From contig NZ_AJLN01000116.1 of NCBI RefSeq assembly GCF_000317285.1, positions 434,001-498,000 on the forward strand: a stretch of 64,000 bases of DNA. Direction: 5' to 3'. The notes under the pieces are model-generated. The model was not told the origin of the DNA. It saw nothing but the letters and a program-made list of their open reading frames with translations, and made no database searches. This document shows, one piece after another, positions 19,246 through 27,887 of this stretch (the stretch's first letter is position 1; each line of letters starts with the position of its first letter). The DNA comes from Chlorogloeopsis fritschii PCC 6912. GTDB lineage: Bacteria; Cyanobacteriota; Cyanobacteriia; Cyanobacteriales; Nostocaceae. A program made the translations under genes and the position numbers.

Positions 19246-19280
19246 ACTTCATACTTCATACTTCATACTTCATACTTCAA
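19246..19280. repeat. Heptamer tandem repeat upstream of ndhF
   Basis: Five near-perfect units of ACTTCAT lie in the 434-bp spacer upstream of ndhF (19110-19544). The spacer also carries repeated AAGGCAT-type heptamers just left of the array. Otherwise the spacer shows no ORF or RNA gene that I can support; it should contain the ndhF promoter. Confidence 0.8.
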
Positions 19281-19544
19281 CCTTTGGTTGACTAACTTGT
19301 CGGATCTGTTAATAATTGTGACACACACCCTCCAGGATAAAATACCCCACCCGATACTGATTAGGTGAGGTAATTAAACATGGTTTTATATTTTTGGCAT
19401 TTTTTAGCAGTCATGAGCCAAAAGTTGATAGCGTGATGCTAAGGATTCCGCTATCCTTCACCCTTAGCTTCTTGGGCTGACCTCCCCTCAGTGGTCATAT
19501 CCTACTCAAAAAGCCACCTTGTAACTATTGACTATTAAGTCTTT

Positions 19545-19931
19545 TTATGCTAAACGATATCCCAGTTCTGCTGTTTTAGTGTTTGTGTGGACTTTATGAT
19601 GCTTGCCGTAGCTAAGTTTAATTTCTTCTAGAGCTTGAAGTAAATCTTCACGCCCACGAAAACCTTCCAAACGTTGCCTAACAATACCATTTTCAATCAA
19701 TAGCAAAGTTGGTAACGATTTGAGTCGATATGTAGTGGACAATTTGAAATTGTCATCAGCATTAATACCGACTAATTTAATTTGATCGCCGCATTGAGCT
19801 TTAAATTGCAATAACAAGGGGTGAATGATGCGGCACAAGCCACACCAAGGAGCTTCAAAATTTACTAAAACAGGAATAGGAGATTCTAAAACTTCTTGAG
19901 TAAACGTCCGCTCACTAACCGACAACACCAT
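19545..19931 (-). CDS. Thioredoxin-family protein with CGLC active site
   Basis: The 128-residue protein has a thioredoxin fold. PVLVNFEAPWCGLCRIIHPLL carries the redox dithiol near residues 29-32. NADDNFKLSTTYRLKSLPTLLLIENG contains the cis-Pro loop. The dipeptide between the cysteines is Gly-Leu instead of the canonical Gly-Pro, which should alter redox potential and partner choice. A C-terminal extension of about 20 residues (HKVHTNTKTAELGYRLA) follows the fold. There is no signal peptide, so it is cytoplasmic. It sits alone between ndhF and NnrU on the minus strand. Confidence 0.92.
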   Translation of the reverse strand: MVLSVSERTFTQEVLESPIPVLVNFEAPWCGLCRIIHPLLLQFKAQCGDQIKLVGINADDNFKLSTTYRLKSLPTLLLIENGIVRQRLEGFRGREDLLQALEEIKLSYGKHHKVHTNTKTAELGYRLA

Positions 19932-20354
19932 GATGCCTCTAAAATTATAGGGTTTTCATATCCAAATAGCGTATCGACAGGAAGGTAGATTAAGTCAGTA
20001 ACTGCCGATAGACGCTTTCAGGGCATAAACAGATGTACAAAGATTTCAGCCTTGATTTTATCTTGATCATTATTGATGCCGACACAAAAGCCAACGCATC
20101 AATCATAGTAGGATTTTAAGGTTATCAACTCCTGTTTGCCGCTACAGGGAAGAAAAATTAAATGCTCGGTACGATTTACTCCCATAACTGATAGTTAATT
20201 AGCAACTACCAAATATTAATGTCTGAAATCGCTTGCTCTTACCCTCCCTGACAGCTACTTCAATTCATCCTACATTGATTTGGTAGTAACTAGTGAGCCA
20301 AAATGCTCATCTAATTTCTATCCTATGCTCCTGTCAGTTTTGTTTCAACCTGGA
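19932..20354. other. Intergenic region without recognised content
   Basis: This 423-bp spacer separates two minus-strand genes and should hold the thioredoxin promoter. It is AT-rich. I found no ORF, RNA gene, repeat family copy or operator that I can support. Confidence 0.4.
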
Positions 20355-21077
20355 TCACCATTGTACCTTACTAGTTGCCGTCAACAACAGGGGATGAGAC
20401 CACCATAAGAGTATTACAAAGATAGCTACTCCTAAATAGGCAGGGCGAAAAAATTCTCGCCACTCCAGATGTTGACGCCCATCAACAATAGCAGCAAAAG
20501 GAATAATACTTGTGCGCTGCTTCACAGCAGTAAAAGCCGTGCCATAGCGCCAGCTTAAGCGGCGATCGCCATGCCAGACTCCAAACAAATGGTGTAAAAT
20601 CAACCCCGCAGAAGTAACAACAGTAAATGTAGTACCCAACCAAAGAGTATGGGCGACACACCAAATTATCTGTCCGACCATTTGAGGATGGCGGGTAATA
20701 CGAATAATTCCTGTTTCGTAGAGATGGACTTGTGGTTTGGTGATGGCAGCAATTTCTAGTAGATTGAAAGTAGCAGGATATAAAAATAAAAAAGATATTG
20801 CTGATAAAATCCAGACTAATGGTTTTACCCCAGGTAAACTTTGGATCTGCCAAAGCTGTAAACCATCATAGCGGTGGTTAAAAAAGTAAATAATCAAGAT
20901 TACAGCCAAAGGTAGGCTCGTCAACGCAAACATAATGCGATAGAGTCGCGGGCCGATCCGTTTTTCTGCCCAAGGCCGCAAAGCAGCTCCTCCACTATGG
21001 GCAATTGCAAAACCTAATTGTAATCCCAAGATGGTGAAATGGCTGGTGGTTAACCAAGGTGGCAGCATCATAAACAT
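20355..21077 (-). CDS. NnrU family membrane protein (zeta-carotene isomerase-like)
   Basis: This 240-residue integral membrane protein has about six hydrophobic segments. The family motif is visible: ETGIIRITRHPQMVGQIIWCVAHTLWLG, with conserved Arg-His-Pro, then ILHHLFGVWHGDRRL with a conserved His. NnrU is related to plant 15-cis-zeta-carotene isomerase (Z-ISO), a haem-dependent enzyme of carotenoid synthesis; the conserved histidines could bind haem. Whether this protein is the isomerase or an unrelated NnrU is not decided by sequence alone. It is divergent from rbcR, with about 200 bp between their starts. Confidence 0.88.
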   Translation of the reverse strand: MFMMLPPWLTTSHFTILGLQLGFAIAHSGGAALRPWAEKRIGPRLYRIMFALTSLPLAVILIIYFFNHRYDGLQLWQIQSLPGVKPLVWILSAISFLFLYPATFNLLEIAAITKPQVHLYETGIIRITRHPQMVGQIIWCVAHTLWLGTTFTVVTSAGLILHHLFGVWHGDRRLSWRYGTAFTAVKQRTSIIPFAAIVDGRQHLEWREFFRPAYLGVAIFVILLWWSHPLLLTATSKVQW

Positions 21078-21283
21078 AAGTGAAGTAACTTAAAGCGAGC
21101 TTAATTCAGTACAATCAATACCACAAAGTATTCAAAGGGGGACTTTAGTCAAGATGTTGTGTTACTGTCTTTTGCGGATAAAGCCTCCAAGTTTAAGATG
21201 CAATAAATTACGCCTAGCCAGAATACTATGAATTGCTGGTTTATTGCCAATGCTGCTCCTTTCTTGTTTGTGGGTTGAGCCTT

Positions 21284-22303
21284 ATGTCTGACCTTCCTTT
21301 CACCTTAGATCAATTACGTATTCTAAAAGCGATCGCCGCAGAAGGGAGCTTTAAGCGTGCTGCTGATAGCCTCTACGTCTCCCAACCTGCCGTCAGCTTA
21401 CAAGTACAAAACCTTGAACGGCAACTCGATGTTCCCTTATTCGATCGTGGAGGACGCCGCGCACAATTAACCGAAGCAGGACATCTACTCCTAAGTTATG
21501 GAGAAAAAATCCTCAGTCTATGTCAGGAAACCTGCCGTGCGATCGAAGATCTACAAAATCTTCAAGGCGGTACTTTAATTGTTGGGGCTTCTCAAACTAC
21601 TGGTACTTATCTGTTACCCCGAATGATTGGGTTGTTCCGACAAAAATATGCCGATGTGGCGGTGCAATTGCATGTCCACTCTACTCGCCGAACTGCCTGG
21701 AGTGTAGTCAACGGACAAGTCGATCTGGCAATTATCGGTGGTGAAATTCCTGGTGAGTTGGCAGAATCGCTAGAAATCATTCCTTACTCTGAAGATGAAT
21801 TGGCGCTAATTTTGCCTGTTTTTCATCCTTTTACAAAACTCGAAACCATTCAAAAAGAAGACCTATATAAATTACAATTCATAGCTCTCGATTCCCAATC
21901 GACAATCCGTAAGGTCATAGATCAGGTTTTAGCACGTCATGATATTGATACACGGCGTTTGAAAGTGGAAATGGAACTCAATTCTATAGAAGCAATTAAA
22001 AATGCTGTGCAATCTGGTTTGGGAGCCGCTTTTGTTTCCACGTCAGCGATCGCTAAAGAATTACAAATGGGAGTTTTACACTGTACTCCCATTGAAGGTG
22101 TGATCGTTAAGCGAACACTGTGGCTAATTTTTAATCCCAATCGCTATCGCTCCAAGGCAGCAGAAGCTTTTAGTAAAGAAATTTTGCCTCAGTTTGCTGC
22201 CCCTGGCTGGAATCTTGATGTGTTAAAATCGACACACCATCATCGCAGTATGGCAATAAATACAACTGTAGACACGGACACATCCCACTCTGATGAGAGT
22301 TAA
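21284..22303 (+). CDS. rbcR: LysR-family regulator of the RbcR/Ycf30 type
   Basis: The protein has about 339 residues. The N-terminal winged helix-turn-helix ([40 protein letters not shown]) is the highly conserved form shared by cyanobacterial RbcR and plastid Ycf30. The effector domain begins with [22 protein letters not shown]. RbcR-type proteins control RuBisCO and carbon-acquisition genes in response to metabolites such as 2-phosphoglycolate or RuBP. The frame is open from a TTG at 21233, but the ATG at 21284 ([10 protein letters not shown]) fits the family N-terminus. The C-terminal tail is Thr/Ser/His-rich and likely disordered. ndhF and NnrU are close neighbours. Confidence 0.93.
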   Translation: MSDLPFTLDQLRILKAIAAEGSFKRAADSLYVSQPAVSLQVQNLERQLDVPLFDRGGRRAQLTEAGHLLLSYGEKILSLCQETCRAIEDLQNLQGGTLIVGASQTTGTYLLPRMIGLFRQKYADVAVQLHVHSTRRTAWSVVNGQVDLAIIGGEIPGELAESLEIIPYSEDELALILPVFHPFTKLETIQKEDLYKLQFIALDSQSTIRKVIDQVLARHDIDTRRLKVEMELNSIEAIKNAVQSGLGAAFVSTSAIAKELQMGVLHCTPIEGVIVKRTLWLIFNPNRYRSKAAEAFSKEILPQFAAPGWNLDVLKSTHHHRSMAINTTVDTDTSHSDES

Positions 22304-22306
22304 AAT

Positions 22307-22510
22307 TTAGTCATTCGTCATTTGTCATTTGTCCTTTGTCATTCAGTAATGGCTGCTGACTAATGACCCTTGCGGGTACCCTGCGGGAAGTCGCCCTCCA
22401 GGCGTCTACGCCAGTCGTACCCTGCGGGAAGCCGCCCGGAGGGCGTCTACATGGGGGGGAACCCCCTTTCTGCGCGCTGGCTCACAAATGACTGATGACT
22501 ATTGACAAGT
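22307..22510. repeat. STRR arrays flanking GC-rich repeat, copy B
   Basis: Heptamers (TCATTTG/TCCTTTG) at 22307-22357 lead into a GC-rich element (22358-22483) whose first ~60 bp nearly match 5411-5471. The block CCTGCGGGAAG(T/C)CGCC appears twice within it. More heptamers (ACAAATG, ACTGATG) follow to 22508, just before the kinase start. The layout, STRR then GC-rich element then STRR, is the same as at 5400-5536. Confidence 0.85.
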
Positions 22511-23929
22511 ATGGAAATTTATTGCACTCGTCCCGGTTGCCCCCGTCCACAAAACTATTTTCAAGATTTAGACGATCATTCCACCTTAAGAACAGTACAG
22601 CAAAAATACTGCACTGCTTGTGGTATGCCCCTAATTTTAGTTGGCCGCTATTTGCCTACAAAGTTGTTAGGTAAAGGAGGATTTGGGGCAGCATTTTTGG
22701 CGCGCGATCGCTATACTCCTGGGATGCGTCAGTGTGTGGTTAAGCAATTCCAACCAGCAGGCAATTTAACCACCACTCAATTGCAACTAGCCCAAGATTT
22801 GTTTGAGAGAGAAGCTGTAGTCTTAGAAGAGATCGGCTCTCAACACGACCAAATTCCCGATTTATATGCTTTTTTCCCGGTGATAGTTCCTAGTTTCTCC
22901 CAACGGGGGAAGCAAGACCAATTTTTTTATCTCGTTCAGGAATACATTGATGGACAGAATCTTGACGAGGAATTAGCCCAAAAAGGCAAGTTTTCCGAAC
23001 CAGAAGTATTGGAAGTACTGCGAGACGTTCTAAAGGTATTGCAGTTTGTCCATCATAAAGGCATTATTCACAGAGATATCAAGCCTTCTAACATCATGCG
23101 CCATCGCAATGGCAGACTTTACTTGTTAGATTTTGGCGCAGTTAAGCAGGTAGCAAATGCTCCCTCTGGAGCAGCAGCTTCAACAGGAATTTATTCTTTG
23201 GGCTTTGCACCACCAGAACAAATGTCTGGGGGACAGGTATTTCCGTCTACAGATTTATACGCATTGGCTGTATCAATTGTGATTTTGCTCACGGGTGAAA
23301 AGAATGTAAATCAGCTATTTGATGTGTATAGCAATCAGTGGAAATGGCGCAGTCAAACTGCAATTAGCCCTCATCTTGCTAATATTCTCGACAAGATGCT
23401 TTTACCTGCTGCCAATCAACGCTTTCAGTCAGCCCAGGAAGTTTTGGATGCCCTGAATGCACCGCCGCAACCGATTGTACCTACCCAAATTCACCCCCAA
23501 CAACCTAACCAATTACAACAACCGCAGCCTGTAGCAAATCAACCACAACAACAGCGACGATCTCGAACTTCCTCCGTAGCACCATTTTCCACTTGGGAGT
23601 TTTTAGCAGGTGCAGGATTTAGTGGGTTTGAAGGTGGATTAATTGCGATCGCCCTCTATAGTTTGTTGAAATCCCCAGTTATGGCTCTCGCTGCCTCCGC
23701 GCTAATTTTAGGAATACTAATTTTTGCTCAAACGCGGCGATGGATTGAAAAATGGGATTTATTAATTATTCCTACTATTACTTTTGCAATTATTTTTTTT
23801 GTACCTTTATTGCAGGCGAGTCTTGGTATTCAACAAGTAATTATTCTATCTGTAGCAGCTGGATTAGTGGCAATTGCAGTTACAACACTATTTCGTCTGA
23901 TTTATAAATTATTATCTTTAATTTTTTAA
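22511..23929 (+). CDS. Serine/threonine protein kinase with N-terminal zinc ribbon and C-terminal membrane segments
   Basis: The N-terminus carries two cysteine pairs (CTRPGC and CTACG, residues about 4-38), a probable zinc ribbon. A Hanks-type kinase domain spans about 48-310. It has a glycine loop (LGKGGFGAAFLA), Lys in CVVKQF, catalytic loop IIHRDIKPSN and DFG in LLDFGAVKQ, so it should be active. A Gln/Pro-rich linker follows, then three or four hydrophobic segments at the C-terminus, so it is membrane-anchored with the kinase in the cytoplasm. ATG 22511 is preferred to the upstream TTG at 22502. Two PstS-like genes follow on the same strand. Confidence 0.92.
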   Translation: MEIYCTRPGCPRPQNYFQDLDDHSTLRTVQQKYCTACGMPLILVGRYLPTKLLGKGGFGAAFLARDRYTPGMRQCVVKQFQPAGNLTTTQLQLAQDLFEREAVVLEEIGSQHDQIPDLYAFFPVIVPSFSQRGKQDQFFYLVQEYIDGQNLDEELAQKGKFSEPEVLEVLRDVLKVLQFVHHKGIIHRDIKPSNIMRHRNGRLYLLDFGAVKQVANAPSGAAASTGIYSLGFAPPEQMSGGQVFPSTDLYALAVSIVILLTGEKNVNQLFDVYSNQWKWRSQTAISPHLANILDKMLLPAANQRFQSAQEVLDALNAPPQPIVPTQIHPQQPNQLQQPQPVANQPQQQRRSRTSSVAPFSTWEFLAGAGFSGFEGGLIAIALYSLLKSPVMALAASALILGILIFAQTRRWIEKWDLLIIPTITFAIIFFVPLLQASLGIQQVIILSVAAGLVAIAVTTLFRLIYKLLSLIF

Positions 23930-24490
23930 CTAGAGTTACTGATTTAATAGCTTGATACTCTTAATTTTTGGGCGAATATAATTCGCTACTACACCAACTT
24001 AAGTTTTCCTCCGCAGACTAACTAAAAAACCAGAGTTTTAAACCCACGGAGGTGGAAAGAATTCACAAGACGCAAAGCAACTTCCCGTAGGGGTGAGGTG
24101 AGCATCGCCTTAGGTGGTTTTCCCGACTTAGGGAGCCACTGCGCCCTTGGAGGTTCCCTCTTTGAGTGCAGGTGGCGTGCGACTGCGTTCGCCGGAGGCA
24201 TTTCCGTAGGGTACCCAGAGGGAGGTTTCCTCCACTCAGAACTTCGGAGTTTTGTCTGTTTAGCCGCGATTTCCAATCGCCAGGGTTGGTTTCTTAATTT
24301 ACACTAGATGTGGAGTTCTGATTAAAAATATGTAAGGTTAACCATTTCTTAACCTAAATAAATTAATAAAAAGATGGAAAATAGCCTCATACCCTTTTGA
24401 ATTTGAAATCACCTTCTGTATCTAATTGCTGTGAATCCATTTGTTAGAATGTTTTTTTAATTGGTATTACTAACAGAAAGTTAAAAAACT
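23930..24490. repeat. Intergenic region with GC-rich palindromic repeats
   Basis: Positions about 24060-24265 are GC-rich and made of short imperfect palindromes (CTTCCCGTAGGG, GGAGGTTCCCTC, GTAGGGTACCC, GGAGGTTTCCTCC). They are related in style to the repeats at 5419 and 44200. Both flanks are AT-rich. ORFs over the repeat have repeat-derived composition and are not called. The right end (24300-24490) should hold the promoter of the first PstS-like gene. Confidence 0.6.
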
Positions 24491-24493
24491 GTG

Positions 24494-25528
24494 ATGACTG
24501 AAAAAAACGAAACTACAGTTTTGGTTTTAGCCCTGATAATTACCTTGGGACTTGTAGGCGGTGTATTTTTGTGGTTAGCAAATAACTCTGGTATAAAATT
24601 CTTCCGAAGTAGCAATAATCTATCTCAAACTATTAAACAAACTGATATTAATAACTTTGCTCAAGTTCAAAATGTTCCTGTGGGATTATTTAGCTACGGT
24701 GGTAGCACTACTTGGGCACCAATTCGTAAAGAAGTTGATACAGCCGTTCAAACTGTATTTCCTCAATTTCAACTACGCTATACAGATCCAACTACAGGTG
24801 CCCCTGGTTCTGGAAGCGGAATTAAAATGCTGTTAAGCAGCCAGCTAGCTTTTTCCCAGTCTTCACGTTCAATTAAAGATGAGGAATTTAAACAAGCACA
24901 ACAACGGGGTTTCACACTCAAAGAAATTCCGGTAGCAATTGACGGTATTGCGATCGCGACTCACCCTCAGCTTAATATTCGCGGTTTAGCCGTTGCCCAA
25001 CTCAAGGATATCTACACTGGCAAATTAACCAATTGGCAAGAATTGGGCGGGCCGAATTTAAAAATTACACCATATTCTCGCCGCCAACAAGAGGGAGGCA
25101 CTGTAGAATTTTTTGGTGAAAATGTCTTAGGAGGGGAGAAGTTTGGTGACAACGTCCAATTTATCTCCACAACAACCCAAGCTTTAAAAGAAGTAGCAAC
25201 AAATCCTGGCAGTATTTACTACGCCTCTGCCCCAGAAGTTATTGGTCAATGTAGCATTAAGTATTTACCACTGGGACGTTCAATTGATAAGTTGATTCCT
25301 CCTTACCAAGAGCCATTTGTCCCTCTTTCTCAATGTCCACAAAAACGTAACCAGCTAAATGTAGCTGCTTTTCAAAGTGGTGAATATCCTATCACCCGTA
25401 GATTATTTGTAATTGTTAAACAAAATAGCCACAGCGATCAGCAAGCAGGAGAAGCCTATGCTAACTTGCTGCTTACAAATCAAGGTCAAGAATTAATCTC
25501 TAAAACTGGATTTGTCAGAATTCGATAA
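24494..25528 (+). CDS. Membrane-anchored PstS-like substrate-binding protein 1
   Basis: This protein of about 344 residues has one N-terminal hydrophobic segment (VLVLALIITLGLVGGVFLWL) and no lipobox, so it is probably tethered with the binding domain outside the membrane. The domain is of the phosphate-binding (PBP-like) type: GLFSYGGSTTWAPIRKEVD, APGSGSGIKMLLSSQLAFSQSSR, VAIDGIAIATH and DIYTGKLTNWQELGG, which parallel ligand loops in PstS. It is 63% or so similar by eye to the next gene and clearly a tandem duplicate. No pstCAB genes are near, so a sensory or scavenging role is likely. GTG 24491 is an alternative start. Confidence 0.85.
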   Translation: MTEKNETTVLVLALIITLGLVGGVFLWLANNSGIKFFRSSNNLSQTIKQTDINNFAQVQNVPVGLFSYGGSTTWAPIRKEVDTAVQTVFPQFQLRYTDPTTGAPGSGSGIKMLLSSQLAFSQSSRSIKDEEFKQAQQRGFTLKEIPVAIDGIAIATHPQLNIRGLAVAQLKDIYTGKLTNWQELGGPNLKITPYSRRQQEGGTVEFFGENVLGGEKFGDNVQFISTTTQALKEVATNPGSIYYASAPEVIGQCSIKYLPLGRSIDKLIPPYQEPFVPLSQCPQKRNQLNVAAFQSGEYPITRRLFVIVKQNSHSDQQAGEAYANLLLTNQGQELISKTGFVRIR

Positions 25529-25615
25529 TTAAGTTTAGTTAGTGGATAGTAGTTATTGGTTAGTGGTATTTTTTTTGACAATCCACAACTAGCAACCAAC
25601 ACCTGGTAAATTACT

Positions 25616-26668
25616 ATGTCACAAAAAAATGAGACACCAATTCTGATATTATCCCTACTGATTACAGTAGGACTTATAGCTGGCGGATTTTGGTGGTTTA
25701 CAAGAAAAACTGACTTGACTATAAATCAAGTCTCCAAGCCTCAATCTACTACTCCGAGTTCTAATATTACTAAGTCAGAACCTAGCAGTAAGACTTTTGC
25801 TTCCGTACAAGATGTGCCCACCGGATTATTCAACTATGGAGGTAGTACTTCTTGGGCACCAATCCGGCTGATTGTTGATTCGGCACTTCAAGCTGGGCGA
25901 CCAGAATTTAGAATGCGTTATGTAGAACCTAATACTGGTACTCCTGGCACTGGTACGGGTATTCAAGCCTTAATCGATGGTAAATTAGCATTTGCCCAAT
26001 CATCTCGACCAATATTGGATGAAGAGCTATCTCGTGCCAAGCAGCGTGGATTTAGTCTGCAACAAATTCCTGTAGCGATTGATGGTTTAGCAGTAGCAGT
26101 AAATCCCAATCTCCCGGTTCCAGGATTGACAATAGACCAATTAAGGTCAATTTACAGTGGTAAAATCACAAACTGGAGCCAAGTAGGAGGCCCTAATATT
26201 CCTATTAATGCATATTCTCGTCGCCTTAGTGATGGCGGCACAGTAGAACTTTTTTCCCAAGATATTTTGGGAGGTCAAGCTTTTGGATCTAATGTAGAGT
26301 TTATTTCTACCACCACTCAAGCCCTACAAAAAGTGGCTAGTAATCTTGGTGGCATATACTATGCTTCTGCCCCAGAAGTTGTTCCCCAATGTTCAATTAG
26401 GCCCTTGCCGTTGGGGCGAACGCAAGGACAGTACGTTCCTCCTTACCAAGAGCCATTTGTTCTCCCTTCAGAATGCCCTGGTAAACGGAACACATTGAAC
26501 ATTGAGGCCTTCCAGTCAGGAAATTACCCAATCACCCGCAATCTATTTGTGGTGGTCAAACAGAATGCTCAAATTGAGGAGCGAGCGGGTACTGCTTATG
26601 CCAACTTACTGCTAACTGAACAGGGACAAGAACTTATCTCCCAAGCTGGGTTTGTCAAAGTACGCTGA
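25616..26668 (+). CDS. Membrane-anchored PstS-like substrate-binding protein 2
   Basis: The 350-residue paralogue of the preceding protein has the same plan: MSQKNETPILILSLLITVGLIAG as membrane anchor, a Ser/Thr/Pro linker about 10 residues longer, then the PBP domain (GLFNYGGSTSWAPIR, GTGTGIQALIDGKLAFAQSSR, SIYSGKITNWSQVGGPN). Both keep PstS-type Ser/Thr ligand residues, but the loop is G-S-G-S-G in the first and G-T-G-T-G in the second, which could tune affinity. The gap between the two genes is 87 bp and they may be cotranscribed. No lipobox and no transporter genes are seen. Confidence 0.85.
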   Translation: MSQKNETPILILSLLITVGLIAGGFWWFTRKTDLTINQVSKPQSTTPSSNITKSEPSSKTFASVQDVPTGLFNYGGSTSWAPIRLIVDSALQAGRPEFRMRYVEPNTGTPGTGTGIQALIDGKLAFAQSSRPILDEELSRAKQRGFSLQQIPVAIDGLAVAVNPNLPVPGLTIDQLRSIYSGKITNWSQVGGPNIPINAYSRRLSDGGTVELFSQDILGGQAFGSNVEFISTTTQALQKVASNLGGIYYASAPEVVPQCSIRPLPLGRTQGQYVPPYQEPFVLPSECPGKRNTLNIEAFQSGNYPITRNLFVVVKQNAQIEERAGTAYANLLLTEQGQELISQAGFVKVR

Positions 26669-26865
26669 CACCTGTCATGAATAGATAACCACAATAGTGC
26701 TTGCTTTTGCACACACCCATGGAATTTTGCTTCAATTTATGAAAATAACAAAACTCATTTGGATGGTTTTTCTGATTGGAGAGTAGTGCCTTTCCTTCAA
26801 GATAGTGTGGTTTACACTCTTTGTGCGGTAAGGCAACTTCTCATTAGAAATTGTGCGATCGCACT

Positions 26866-27624
26866 TTAGCTGGCTCTATTAATTGACTCTGCTGGCAAGC
26901 AGATGAGATTATCCCCTTGAGTTAAAATCAAGCCGCGTTGACGCAACTTACCCATCAAACGGGTGACGGTGACACGAGTCGAACCAATGGCACTGCCAAT
27001 TTGGGCGTGGGTGAGGGGGAAAGGTAAACAATAACCACGAATTACTTCAGGATCGGTTTCGCTCATAGCCGGCTCTCCGTATTCCTCAATCAACAATGTG
27101 AGGAATCCTAAAAGTCGGTCTATTGTGCGTCGCTGTCCTAAAGCACTCAACCACAGCAACTTGCGCTGGTGCTGTAACCTGAAGGCATCCATCACTTCAC
27201 GGCGGAAGTGAGGCCAGTTGTCTAAATCGTGCCAGTACATCCACAACACCATAGTTTGGTCAACGTGTGCGTATGCTTGGAGCGTGAATGGTGACTGAGC
27301 AACAATTTCAAACGGCTGCCCTGCGCCAACAAAACCCAAGAAAGCTTCTTCTGGAGTTCGATTGATGCGTCTAGACGTTAACTGACTGGCTGTAGCACTC
27401 ACTTGAGCGGTTCCTACCATACGGATCGCACCCCTTTGCACCAAATATAGCAATCCAGGTCTAGCTGGAATGCGCTCATCTTTGCTAAAGGTGCGGCAGC
27501 GGTAGTGTTCCTGAGCCCAATCAAGAATCCGTTGCCAAGTTAAGAAAGGCCGTGATGCCTCAGAAAAAGAGGATGGAGATTGCATAGGTAACAAAGAGCG
27601 TTCGGCTGAAGACAAAGACGTCAT
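26866..27624 (-). CDS. Crp/Fnr-family regulator with NtcA-like recognition helix
   Basis: This protein of about 252 residues has a poorly conserved N-terminal barrel (residues about 45-140), a dimer helix and a C-terminal winged helix. The HTH reads LTHAQIGSAIGSTRVTVTRLMGKLRQRG. Its recognition helix GSTRVTVTRL is the one I know from NtcA, the cyanobacterial nitrogen regulator. The barrel, however, lacks NtcA's typical sequence, so this is a paralogue and not ntcA itself. It may read GTA-N8-TAC-like sites under a different signal; that is inference. The ATG at 27624 is preferred to TTG at 27636. Confidence 0.85.
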   Translation of the reverse strand: MTSLSSAERSLLPMQSPSSFSEASRPFLTWQRILDWAQEHYRCRTFSKDERIPARPGLLYLVQRGAIRMVGTAQVSATASQLTSRRINRTPEEAFLGFVGAGQPFEIVAQSPFTLQAYAHVDQTMVLWMYWHDLDNWPHFRREVMDAFRLQHQRKLLWLSALGQRRTIDRLLGFLTLLIEEYGEPAMSETDPEVIRGYCLPFPLTHAQIGSAIGSTRVTVTRLMGKLRQRGLILTQGDNLICLPAESINRAS

Positions 27625-27887
27625 AAAAAGGTGCAAGGAGTGTCTTCTTGTTGGCTTGTCAGGCTTAACACCTAACAGTGCCAGCCATCTAAAGGGTAGA
27701 AACTGAGCTTCTACTCTTTTGTATACTTATTACTGTACAATGATTGTAGTAAAATTTACTCTGTTTCAAAAAAAATTTGCACAATTCTAATTTTTCTTTT
27801 TCTAGATTAAACTTCTACCCTAAGATAGATGACACAAAATTAACACTTCTCAAACAAACTTTAACTACCGTATATTCTGTGCATTAA

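Noticed and set aside
24022-24307. Overlapping ORFs in the spacer after the kinase
   Set aside because: They cover GC-rich palindromic repeats; the protein composition comes from the repeats and no start signal is present.
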